Assembly: GCA_900078775.1 (NCBI GenBank)
Contig: LT549889.1
Coordinates: 2,914,001 to 2,978,000 of the forward strand
Direction of reading: 5' to 3'
DNA from: Mycolicibacterium aurum
GTDB taxonomy: Bacteria; Actinomycetota; Actinomycetes; Mycobacteriales; Mycobacteriaceae
DNA: 64,000 nucleotides
Part shown: positions 36,462 to 44,324 of the stretch, piece by piece
Layout: the number at the start of each line of letters is the position of its first letter
How positions within the stretch are numbered: the stretch's first letter is position 1
Program-made: the position numbers and the translations under genes
The notes under the pieces: model-generated
Told to the model about the DNA's origin: nothing
The model's database searches: none
The model's input: the letters and a program-made list of their open reading frames with translations, nothing else

Positions 36462-37416
36462 CCCGACCGCATCCCCCGTCGCTTCGCTCGCCCCGGCCTC
36501 ATCCCCCGTCGCTTCGCTCGCCCCGGCCCCTTCCCCCGTCGCTTCGCTCGCCCGGACCTACGCCGACGTCACCGAGGTGCGCGCGTCGGACCCGGCTGCG
36601 GTGGCCAGGGCCTGGCAGCGCCGCACCACCCGGCCCACCGTGCGCGGTGACGGCCGGCTGATGATCGTCGCCGCCGATCACCCGGCGCGCGGCGCGCTCG
36701 CCGTCGGATCCCGCCCGACCGCCATGAACAGCCGGATCGACCTGCTGGACCGGCTGCGCGCCGCGTTGGCCGACCCGGGGGTGGACGGGGTGCTGGCCAC
36801 CGCCGACATCCTCGACGACCTGGTGCTGCTGGGCGCCTTGGACGACAAAGTGGTGTTCTCCTCCTTCAACCGCGGCGGCCTGGCCGGCTCCTCCTTCGAA
36901 CTCGACGACCGGATGACCGGCGCGACCGCGGCATCGACCGCCGGGGCCCGGATGAACGGCGGGAAGATGCTGTGCCGCATAGATCTTGACGATCCCGGCA
37001 CGGTGTCCACCCTCGCCGCCTGCGCGCGGGCCGTCGACGAACTGGCCGCGCACGGGCTGATCGCCATGGTGGAGCCGTTCATGTCCAACCGCGTCGACGG
37101 CAAGGTCCGCAACGACCTCTCCCCCGACGCCGTCATCAAATCCGTGCACATCAGCCAGGGTCTGGGCTCCACGTCGGCCTACACCTGGATGAAGCTGCCG
37201 GTCGTTGACGAGATGGACCGTGTCATGGAGTCGACCACGATGCCGACGCTGCTCCTCGGCGGTGACCCCACCGACCCCGACGCCGCCTTCGCCAGTTGGC
37301 AGAAGGCGCTGGATCTGCCGGCCGTCAAGGGATTGATCGTCGGCCGCACCCTGCTGTACCCGCCGGACGACGATGTTGCCGGCGCCGTATCCACCGCCGT
37401 GAAGCTGGTGCGCTGA
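36454..37416 (+). CDS. Cgl0159-family aldolase-type (beta/alpha)8 protein of the iol operon
   Basis: A 320-aa barrel protein found in actinobacterial inositol operons (the family known from Corynebacterium Cgl0159), thought to stand for the IolJ-type aldolase that cleaves 2-deoxy-5-keto-gluconate 6-phosphate. Conserved stretches are LMIVAADHPARGALAVG, FSSFNRGGLAGSSFELDDR and LMVEPF-like IAMVEPFMSNRV. Unusual: residues about 7-33 are three decapeptide units of the type SPVASLAPAx, coded by a 30-bp tandem repeat, placed between the start codon and the normal beginning RTYADVTEVRASDP. Overlaps iolC by 8 bp and iolB by 1 bp. Confidence 0.82.
   Translation: MSDPTASPVASLAPASSPVASLAPAPSPVASLARTYADVTEVRASDPAAVARAWQRRTTRPTVRGDGRLMIVAADHPARGALAVGSRPTAMNSRIDLLDRLRAALADPGVDGVLATADILDDLVLLGALDDKVVFSSFNRGGLAGSSFELDDRMTGATAASTAGARMNGGKMLCRIDLDDPGTVSTLAACARAVDELAAHGLIAMVEPFMSNRVDGKVRNDLSPDAVIKSVHISQGLGSTSAYTWMKLPVVDEMDRVMESTTMPTLLLGGDPTDPDAAFASWQKALDLPAVKGLIVGRTLLYPPDDDVAGAVSTAVKLVR
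36471..36558 (+). repeat. Three-unit 30-bp tandem repeat inside the aldolase gene
   Basis: Units at 36471-36500, 36501-36530 and 36531 to about 36558, each with the core CCCCCGTCGCTTCGCTCGCC. The period of 30 bp keeps the reading frame and adds ten residues per unit. Differences are confined to the ends of the units. A related single element occurs in fdhD at about 59311. Confidence 0.9.
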
Positions 37417-38285
37417 TGAAGTCCAAATGGTACATCCCGGCCGGCAGCGCGTCCGCGCCCTACACCGTCGATATCACCCCCGAATCGGCCGGCTGGGCCG
37501 AGTCCAGCCTGCAGGTGGTCGACCTCGACCGGGACGGGACGGTATCGCTGCGCACCGGCGACACCGAGGTGATGATCCTGCCGCTGGCCGGTGGAGGCAC
37601 CGTCAGCTGCGATGGTGAGGTCTTCCAGTTGTCCTCGCGCGCATCTGTTTTCGACGGACCCGCCGATATGGTCTACCTCGGCATCGACCAGGCCTACACG
37701 CTGACCGGGCACGGCCGCGTCGCGATCTGCGGAGCGCGGGCCGCCCGGCCGTTCCCGAACCGCCGGGTCGCCGCCGCCGACGTGCCCGTCGAACTGCGCG
37801 GCGCGGGCAACTGCAGCCGGCAGGTGCACAACTTCGGTACCGCCACCGCGTTCGAGGCCGACTCGCTGATCGCCTGCGAGGTCATCACCCCCGGCGGCAA
37901 CTGGTCGAGCTACCCGGCGCACAAGCACGACGAGAACACCGAGTTCGAGACCCAACTGGAAGAGATCTACTACTTCGAGATCGACGACAGCCCAGCCGGG
38001 ACCTCGGGTTTCGGCTATCACCGGGTGTTCGGCACCCCGGAGCGCCCGATCGAGGTGCTCGAAGAGGTGCGCTCCGGCGACGTCGTGCTGGTGCCGCACG
38101 GCTACCACGGCCCGTCGATCGCCGCGCCCGGCCACCACATGTACTACCTGAACGTGATGGCCGGATCGGGCCCGAACCGTGCGTGGCTGATCTGCGACAA
38201 CCCCGACCACACCTGGCTGCGCGGCAGCTGGGAGCACCAGGAAATCGATCCGCGCCTGCCGATGCGCAAGACCCAAGGAGCCTGA
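37416..38285 (+). CDS. iolB: 5-deoxy-glucuronate isomerase
   Basis: Cupin-type isomerase of 289 aa that turns 5-deoxy-D-glucuronate into 5-dehydro-2-deoxy-D-gluconate. The second cupin half carries the metal-ligand set: SSYPAHKHDENTEFETQLEE with two His and Glu, and later VLVPHGYHGPSIAAPGHHMYYLNV. Length and motifs agree with IolB. Its ATG overlaps the aldolase stop by 1 bp (TGATG), so coupled translation is likely. Followed 3 bp later by iolD. Confidence 0.95.
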   Translation: MKSKWYIPAGSASAPYTVDITPESAGWAESSLQVVDLDRDGTVSLRTGDTEVMILPLAGGGTVSCDGEVFQLSSRASVFDGPADMVYLGIDQAYTLTGHGRVAICGARAARPFPNRRVAAADVPVELRGAGNCSRQVHNFGTATAFEADSLIACEVITPGGNWSSYPAHKHDENTEFETQLEEIYYFEIDDSPAGTSGFGYHRVFGTPERPIEVLEEVRSGDVVLVPHGYHGPSIAAPGHHMYYLNVMAGSGPNRAWLICDNPDHTWLRGSWEHQEIDPRLPMRKTQGA

Positions 38286-38288
38286 ACC

Positions 38289-40238
38289 GTGGTTTCCACC
38301 GCGCCCAAGTCGACCGAGAAGCTCGCCGATACCGAGTCGACGATCCGACTCACCGTCGCGCAGGCCACCATTCGGTTCCTCGCCAACCAGTACGTCGAGC
38401 ACGACGGTGCGCGCACCAAGTTCTTCGCCGGGTGCTTCGGCATCTTCGGCCACGGCAATGTGGCCGGTCTGGGCCAGGCCCTGCTGCAGGACGAGATCTC
38501 GGCTTCGGAGGCGGGCCGGGAGCCCAGCCTGAAGTACGTGCTGGGGCGCAATGAGCAGGCCATGGTGCACAGCGCCGTCGGCTACGCCCGGCAGCAGGAC
38601 CGGCTGCAGACCTGGGCCGTGACCGCCAGCGTCGGCCCCGGGTCCACCAACATGCTGACCGGCGCCGCGCTCGCGACCATCAACCGGCTGCCGGTGCTGC
38701 TGCTGCCCGCCGACACCTTCGCCACCCGGGTCAGCTCCCCGGTGCTGCAGGAACTCGAGCTGCCGTCCTCCGGCGACGTCACGGTCAACGATGCCTTCAA
38801 ACCGCTGTCCCGGTACTTCGACCGGGTGTGGCGCCCCGAGCAGCTGCCCGCCGCCCTGCTGGGCGCGATGCGGGTGCTCACCGACCCGGTCGAGACCGGC
38901 GCGGCGACGGTGTCGATCCCGCAGGATGTCCAGGCCGAGGCGCACGACTGGCCGGAATCGCTTTTCGCCGAGCGCACCTGGCACATCGCCCGGCCGCTGC
39001 CGGAGCGTTCGGTGATCGCGCGGACCGCCGAGGTGATCGCCTCGGCCACCAAGCCACTGATCGTGGCGGGCGGCGGTGTGCACTACGCGTTCGCCGAGGA
39101 CGCTCTGGCCGCGCTCTGCGAACAGACCGGCATCCCGGTCGCCGAGAGCCAGGCCGGCAAGGGATCACTGCCGTATGACCACCCGCAGAGTGTCGGGGCG
39201 ATCGGCTCCACCGGCACCACCGCGGCCAACGCGCTGGCTGCCGAGGCCGACGTCATCATCGGGATCGGCACCCGATACAGCGATTTCACCTCGGCCTCGC
39301 GGACCGCGTTCAACAACCCCGACGTGCGGTTCGTGAACATCAATGTGGCCTCGCTGGATTCGGTCAAGCAGGGTGGTATCAGCGTGGTCGCCGATGCCCG
39401 CGAAGCCCTCGAAGCGCTGGCCCCGGCACTGGACGGGTACACCGTCAGCGACGAGTACCGTGGTCGGGTCACCGAGTTGGCGGCCGAGTGGGAGGACACG
39501 GTGTCCGCCGCGTATGCCACCGCAGACGGGGCACAGTTGAACCAGAACCAGGTCATCGGCCTGGTGAACACGCTGTCCGATCCACGCGACGTGGTGGTGT
39601 GCGCGGCCGGTTCGATGCCCGGTGATCTGCACAAGCTGTGGCGCACCCGGGACCGCAAGGGCTACCACGTCGAGTACGGCTACTCGTGCATGGGCTATGA
39701 GATCGCCGGCGGGATCGGGGTGCGGATGGCCGCGCCCGACCGCGATGTGTTCATCATGGTCGGCGACGGCTCCTACCTGATGATGGCCACCGAGATCGCA
39801 ACGGCCGTACAGGAGGGTGTCAAGGTCATACCGGTGTTGGTGCAGAATCACGGATTCGCCTCCATCGGTGGGCTTTCCGAGTCGCTCGGGTCGCAGCGTT
39901 TCGGCACGGCCTACCGCTACCGCGGCCCCGACGGACGACTCGACGGAGAGCCGCTGCCGGTCGATCTGGCCGCCAACGCCGCCAGCCTGGGGGCCGACGT
40001 CATCAAGGTCGGCACCGCCGCCGAGTTCAGCGATGCGGTCAAGGTGGCCAAGGCCGCCGACCGCACCACGGTCATCCATGTGGAGACCGACCCGCGGATC
40101 TACGCCCCGGACAGCCACTCCTGGTGGGACGTCCCGGTATCCGAGGTGTCCACGCTGGAGTCCACCCAGCAGGCCTACCAACGCTATTCGGACTGGAAGA
40201 AAGTCCAGCGCCCGCATGTCAACCCCTCAGACCGCTAG
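38289..40238 (+). CDS. iolD: 3D-(3,5/4)-trihydroxycyclohexane-1,2-dione acylhydrolase
   Basis: ThDP-dependent ring-opening hydrolase of 649 aa in inositol degradation. N-terminal catalytic Glu region GRNEQAMVHSAVGYARQ (about 81-97), and the C-terminal ThDP/Mg motif starting IMVGDGSYLMMATEI (about 488-502) and ending in VLVQNHGFASIGG (Asn ligand). GTG 38289 is preceded by AAGGAG 8 bp upstream. Overall length matches the family. Fourth gene of the iolC operon. Confidence 0.95.
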   Translation: MVSTAPKSTEKLADTESTIRLTVAQATIRFLANQYVEHDGARTKFFAGCFGIFGHGNVAGLGQALLQDEISASEAGREPSLKYVLGRNEQAMVHSAVGYARQQDRLQTWAVTASVGPGSTNMLTGAALATINRLPVLLLPADTFATRVSSPVLQELELPSSGDVTVNDAFKPLSRYFDRVWRPEQLPAALLGAMRVLTDPVETGAATVSIPQDVQAEAHDWPESLFAERTWHIARPLPERSVIARTAEVIASATKPLIVAGGGVHYAFAEDALAALCEQTGIPVAESQAGKGSLPYDHPQSVGAIGSTGTTAANALAAEADVIIGIGTRYSDFTSASRTAFNNPDVRFVNINVASLDSVKQGGISVVADAREALEALAPALDGYTVSDEYRGRVTELAAEWEDTVSAAYATADGAQLNQNQVIGLVNTLSDPRDVVVCAAGSMPGDLHKLWRTRDRKGYHVEYGYSCMGYEIAGGIGVRMAAPDRDVFIMVGDGSYLMMATEIATAVQEGVKVIPVLVQNHGFASIGGLSESLGSQRFGTAYRYRGPDGRLDGEPLPVDLAANAASLGADVIKVGTAAEFSDAVKVAKAADRTTVIHVETDPRIYAPDSHSWWDVPVSEVSTLESTQQAYQRYSDWKKVQRPHVNPSDR

Positions 40239-40251
40239 CAGGGAGCAGCAC

Positions 40252-41172
40252 ATGCCGACAATCCGCGTGGGATCCGCACCCGACTCCTGGGGCGTGTGGT
40301 TCCCCGACGATCCGCAGCAGACCCCATACACCCGGTTCCTCGACGAGGTAGCCGAATCCGGTTACGAGTGGATCGAACTGGGCCCGTACGGCTACCTGCC
40401 CACCGACCCCGAGCAGCTCTCCGACGAGCTGGCCGGGCGCAACCTGAAGCTGTCGGCCGGCACGGTGTTCGAGCACCTGCACCAGTCCCAGGCCCGGGGG
40501 GACGACGCATGGAACTCGGTATGGACGCAGATCGAGGATGTCGCCAAGCTGACGGCCGCCGTGGGCGGCAAGCACGTCGTCGTCATTCCGGAGATGTGGC
40601 GCGACCCGGCCACCGGCGCGGTGCTGGAGGATCGCAACCTGACCCCCGAACAGTGGCGCAGGAAGACCCAGGGCATGAACGAACTGGGTAAGGCGATGTT
40701 CGAGAAGTACGGTGTGCGTGCGCAATACCATCCGCACGCCGACAGCCATGTCGACACCGAGGAGAACGTCTACCGCTTCCTCGACGGCACCGACGCCGAG
40801 TTCGTCAACCTGTGCCTGGATACCGGTCACATCAGCTACTGCGGCGGGGACAACATCGCCATCATCCGGCGCGCCCCGGAGCGGATCGGCTACCTGCACC
40901 TCAAGCAGGTGGACCCGGAGGTGCGTGCCAAGGCGGCGGCCGAGGACCTGCCCTTCGGCGAGGCCGTCAGGCTCGGCGCGATGACCGAACCACCGCTGGG
41001 CATTCCGGAGATGCCGCCGCTGCTCGCCGAGATCGAGAAGCTCGGCATCGACGTGTTCGCCATCGTCGAGCAGGACATGTATCCCTGCGAGGTCGATGCA
41101 CCGCTGCCCATCGCCAAACGCACCCGGGCATATCTGGGCTCGTGCGGCGTGCCCTCCGTTCGTTTCGACTAG
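40252..41172 (+). CDS. IolE/IolH-like sugar phosphate isomerase/epimerase
   Basis: A 306-aa TIM barrel. The opening IRVGSAPDSWGVWFPDD resembles IolE-type dehydratases, while the size and the segments CLDTGHISYCGGDNIAII and GYLHLKQVDPEV resemble IolH of actinobacteria. Metal ligands are likely Glu in WIELGPYGY, His in QYHPHADSHVDT, Asp/His in LDTGH and the late Glu in VEQDMYP. AGGGAG precedes ATG 40252. Directly downstream of iolD and upstream of iolG, so an inosose dehydratase or an isomerase step in the pathway is very likely. Confidence 0.85.
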   Translation: MPTIRVGSAPDSWGVWFPDDPQQTPYTRFLDEVAESGYEWIELGPYGYLPTDPEQLSDELAGRNLKLSAGTVFEHLHQSQARGDDAWNSVWTQIEDVAKLTAAVGGKHVVVIPEMWRDPATGAVLEDRNLTPEQWRRKTQGMNELGKAMFEKYGVRAQYHPHADSHVDTEENVYRFLDGTDAEFVNLCLDTGHISYCGGDNIAIIRRAPERIGYLHLKQVDPEVRAKAAAEDLPFGEAVRLGAMTEPPLGIPEMPPLLAEIEKLGIDVFAIVEQDMYPCEVDAPLPIAKRTRAYLGSCGVPSVRFD

Positions 41173-41192
41173 TCCCCTAGGAGTACCGACTC

Positions 41193-42224
41193 ATGTCCGA
41201 ATTGCGGGTAGCCGTGCTGGGTGTCGGCCTGATGGGCGCCGACCATGTGGCCCGGATCGACCGGAAGATCAAGGGTGCCCGGGTCGCCGTGGTGAACGAC
41301 TTCGTCGCCGAGAAGGCCGAGCAGATCGCCGCCGGCATCGACGGCTGCCGTGCCATCAGTGATCCGCTCGATGCGATCGCCGATCCGGAGGTGGACGCGG
41401 TGGTGCTGGCCACTCCCGGCCCGACGCACGAGAAGCAGCTGCTGGCCTGCCTGGAGCACGGCAAGCCGGTGCTCTGCGAGAAGCCGCTGACCACCGATGT
41501 CGCCACCGCGCTGGAGGTCGTCAAGCGCGAGGCCGAACTCGGCAAGCGGCTCATCCAGGTCGGCTTCATGCGCCGCTTCGACGACGAGTACGCCGCGCTC
41601 AAGGCCGCGCTGGTGGCCGGCGAGCTGGGTACACCGCTGGTGATGCACTGCGTGCACCGCAATCCCGCCGTTCCGGACGGCTTCGACGGCTCGATGGTGG
41701 TGCGCGACAGCCTGGTCCACGAGGTCGACGTCACCCGCTTCATCTTCGACGAAGAGATCACCTCGATCCAGATCGTGAAGCCGGCCGCAAACCCGGCGGC
41801 GCCCGAGGGTCTGGCGGATCCGCAGATCGCGGTCCTGCGCACCGCCTCCGGTAAGCATGTGGACGTCGAACTGTTCGTCACCACCGGTGTGGCCTACGAG
41901 GTGCGCACCGAGGTGGTCGCCGAGTTGGGCAGCGCCATGATCGGTCTGGACGTGAACCTGGTCCGCAGGTCCGCGCCGGGCACCTGGGGCGGGCAGATCA
42001 CCCCCGGCTTCCGGGAGCGGTTCGGCCAGGCGTACGACACCGAGGTGCAGCGCTGGGTGGACGCGGTCAAGCGGGGTTCGACGACCGGGAATTACACCGA
42101 CGGCCCGACCGCGTGGGACGGTTATGCCGCCGCCGCGGTCTGCGAGGCCGGGGTCCAGTCGCTGCACAGCGGCCTGCCCGTCGAGGTCGAGATGGTCGAC
42201 CGCGCCTCCATCACGGGGGCGTGA
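41193..42224 (+). CDS. iolG: Inositol 2-dehydrogenase
   Basis: A 343-aa Gfo/Idh/MocA dehydrogenase that starts inositol degradation by NAD-dependent oxidation to 2-keto-inositol. Rossmann motif VAVLGVGLMGADHVARI at the N-terminus, EKP in PVLCEKPLTTDV (about 91-102), and the IolG catalytic region MVVRDSLVHEVDVTRFI with Asp and His. The tail PTAWDGYAAAAVCEAGVQSL is also IolG-like. Last gene of the iolC operon, 20 bp after the IolE/H-like gene. Degraded gene fragments follow. Confidence 0.9.
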   Translation: MSELRVAVLGVGLMGADHVARIDRKIKGARVAVVNDFVAEKAEQIAAGIDGCRAISDPLDAIADPEVDAVVLATPGPTHEKQLLACLEHGKPVLCEKPLTTDVATALEVVKREAELGKRLIQVGFMRRFDDEYAALKAALVAGELGTPLVMHCVHRNPAVPDGFDGSMVVRDSLVHEVDVTRFIFDEEITSIQIVKPAANPAAPEGLADPQIAVLRTASGKHVDVELFVTTGVAYEVRTEVVAELGSAMIGLDVNLVRRSAPGTWGGQITPGFRERFGQAYDTEVQRWVDAVKRGSTTGNYTDGPTAWDGYAAAAVCEAGVQSLHSGLPVEVEMVDRASITGA

Positions 42225-42497
42225 GGGTGAAGACTCGGCTACGAATGCCTGCAGCTGATCCCGCATCGGGACTTCATCCCGTTCTTCAACCACCCGCGCG
42301 CCGATGACGATCTGGTGGCCAAGTTCTGCAAGGCGGCATGAGGTGTCCCGGTATCAGCTGAAGGGCAGGACCGAGTACATCGTGAAATACGGGACTTGAT
42401 ACGGGCAGTCATCGGCACCGGCGCGGGGTAAGCGGATCCAGGCCTGACCGTTGGGCGGTTGTCGACGAGTCGAGCTGGGCGTTCTCGCTGGGGTGTG
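42225..42497. other. Region between iolG and the MFS gene with two possible gene remnants
   Basis: No complete gene. Two short open stretches read like protein ends in mycobacterial codon usage: 42237-42341 on the plus strand (…LQLIPHRDFIPFF…, stop TGA) and, in another frame, 42343-42399 (VSRYQLKGRTEYIVKYGT, stop TGA). Neither has a normal start. I could not assign a family. They may be the remains of deleted genes at the border of the inositol island. Confidence 0.35.
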
Positions 42498-43769
42498 TCA
42501 CACCACCGGAGTATCCCGGCGGTGGGTTTCGTACATGCGAACAGCGACGATCAGGCCAGAGACGGCAGTGAGGACCGCGACGGCCCAGATGGCAGGTCGG
42601 ATCCCGAAAGCATCCGCGAGAACACCCGCGAGCAGTGCGCCGGCGGCGAATCCGCCGTCCCGCCACAACCGGTAGGTACCAACCGCCCTGGCCCGCCAGG
42701 CGGGGTGGGCAACGTCCCCGATCGATGCCAACAGAGTCGGGTAGACCATCGCGGTGCCGGCGCCGAGCAATACCGCGGCCACCGCCCATTCGGCGAAGCT
42801 GGCACCCATCGCGACCAGAACCAAGGCCGTTGCCTGCAGCCACATTCCGGCGACGATCAGCCACTTTCGCCCCCACCGGTCCGACAGGGCACCGGTGATC
42901 AGCTGACCGACGCCCCACACCGCGGGATACAGCGCCGCCAACACTCCGATCCGCGTCACCGACATCCCGGTGGCGGCGAACAGGATGGGAAACAACCCCC
43001 ACGCCAGGCCATCGTTCAGGTTGTTCACCAGCCCGGCCTGACTGGCCGAGGACAGCGCCGGCTCACGCAGGCTCGTCTGGGTGAAGACCTCCCTGTTGGT
43101 CAGGTCGGTGTGCAGTCGGCTGCCACGGCCGACCGGCCGGGGGCTGTGCGTGGCGGCTTCGAACCGGGCGTGCTCACGTGTCTCCCGGACCGCCAGTGTG
43201 GACAGCATGAGACCGAGCGTCGCGAACGCCACACCGAGCAGGAACGGCGCCGGGCGCAGCCCGTAGGACTCGGCCAGGTAGCCCGTGGCCAGGGCGGTGA
43301 CTGCGACCGCCCCGTAGCCGGCGGACTCGTTCAGCCCCATGGCAAGCCCGCGGCGTGCCGGTCCGACGAGGTCGATCTTCATCACCACGGTGGTCGACCA
43401 CGTCAGGCCCTGACTGATACCCAGCAAGGCGTTTGCGAAGGCCACCCACGACCACGTCGGCGCCCAGATCAGCAGCAGCGGCACGGGAATGGCCACCAAC
43501 CAGCCCGCCACCAGCACGGGCTTGCGCCCGAAACGGTCGGACCAGGTACCGGCGTAATAGTTGGTCGCCGCCTTCGCCACCCCGAACACCAGAATGAACG
43601 ACAGACCAGCCGTATAGGCCTGGATGCCGAAGGCCTGTTCGCCCAGCAGCGGCAGCACTGTCCGCTCCTGGCCGAGCATCCCGCCGACCAACGCGTTGAC
43701 CACCACCAGGATCGTGAACTGGGCCGCGTTCTGTCTCAGACCCAGCTCGATGGGCCGAAGCCGTATCAC
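42498..43769 (-). CDS. MFS transporter of the reactive-sulfur operon
   Basis: A 423-aa major facilitator with 12 predicted membrane segments. The loop 2-3 motif is GTWSDRFGRKPVLVAG and its repeat in the second half is GALSDRWGRKWLIVAG. The GTG at 43769 overlaps the stop of the small Cys-rich gene (GTGA), which fixes the start. It is the last of five genes on the minus strand after a persulfide dioxygenase, a sulfide:quinone reductase-like protein, thioredoxin and a Cys-rich peptide. Possible cargo: sulfite, thiosulfate or a thiol; unknown. Confidence 0.85.
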   Translation of the reverse strand: MIRLRPIELGLRQNAAQFTILVVVNALVGGMLGQERTVLPLLGEQAFGIQAYTAGLSFILVFGVAKAATNYYAGTWSDRFGRKPVLVAGWLVAIPVPLLLIWAPTWSWVAFANALLGISQGLTWSTTVVMKIDLVGPARRGLAMGLNESAGYGAVAVTALATGYLAESYGLRPAPFLLGVAFATLGLMLSTLAVRETREHARFEAATHSPRPVGRGSRLHTDLTNREVFTQTSLREPALSSASQAGLVNNLNDGLAWGLFPILFAATGMSVTRIGVLAALYPAVWGVGQLITGALSDRWGRKWLIVAGMWLQATALVLVAMGASFAEWAVAAVLLGAGTAMVYPTLLASIGDVAHPAWRARAVGTYRLWRDGGFAAGALLAGVLADAFGIRPAIWAVAVLTAVSGLIVAVRMYETHRRDTPVV

Positions 43770-43933
43770 CGATACGCGGCACGTCGAGCAGCGCGGCTCG
43801 ACTTCGGTGCGGCGGCGACACCGCAGGTGCATCGTTGGGAAACGGGCACCGAGCGCATGACGTCATCGACATGCTGGCCGCAGCCGGCCCAGCCGGTCTT
43901 GCCACACTTGGGACACTTCTCGGGGTAGCACAT
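43766..43933 (-). CDS. 55-aa Cys-rich, zinc-ribbon-like small protein
   Basis: Very small protein starting MCYPEKCPKCGKTGWAGCGQ, then HVDDVMRSVPVSQRCTC and a basic tail. Six cysteines (2, 7, 10, 18, 35, 37) arranged as CxxC, C and CxC plus His20 suggest a metal-binding ribbon. GAGGAG lies 6 bp before ATG 43933, and the stop overlaps the GTG of the MFS gene, so it is surely translated as part of the operon. I recall similar MCYP..C.KCGK..W.GCG peptides next to thioredoxin or sulfurtransferase genes in other bacteria. A role in persulfide transfer or zinc binding is inference. Confidence 0.85.
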   Translation of the reverse strand: MCYPEKCPKCGKTGWAGCGQHVDDVMRSVPVSQRCTCGVAAAPKSSRAARRAAYR

Positions 43934-43960
43934 GATGTCTCCTCACTACATCGGTTTCGG

Positions 43961-44323
43961 TCAGGACTTCGCCGCCGCGATCTTGGCGCGGACTTCGGTC
44001 ATGTCGAGTTCCTTGACTCGGGTGATGAGGTCTTCCAGTGCGGCCGCAGGCAATGCTCCGGGTTGTCGGTGGACGAGTACGCCGTCGCGGAAGGCCATCA
44101 CGGTCGGTATCGCCTGGATCTGCAGCGCCGCAGCGAGTTGCTGCTGAGCTTCGGTGTCGACTTTGGCGTGCACGACGTCGGGGTGGGCTTGGGAGGATCG
44201 TTCGTAGACCGGGGCGAAGGCGCGGCACGGGCCGCACCAGGATGCCCAGAAGTCGACGAGCACGATGGCGTTACCGGTGATGGTGGATTCGAAGTCGTCG
44301 GAGGTCAGATTCCGAGTGGCCAT
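43961..44323 (-). CDS. Thioredoxin
   Basis: A 120-aa cytoplasmic thiol-disulfide protein with the intact active site WASWCGPCRAFAPVYE (Cys30, Cys33), the cis-Pro in AIPTVMAFRDG and the usual fold length. A short C-terminal extension VRAKIAAAKS follows. It lies between the sulfide:quinone reductase-like gene and the Cys-rich peptide gene, so its likely task is to reduce protein persulfides or polysulfides. Separated by one base from the upstream stop. Confidence 0.92.
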   Translation of the reverse strand: MATRNLTSDDFESTITGNAIVLVDFWASWCGPCRAFAPVYERSSQAHPDVVHAKVDTEAQQQLAAALQIQAIPTVMAFRDGVLVHRQPGALPAAALEDLITRVKELDMTEVRAKIAAAKS

Positions 44324-44324
44324 G

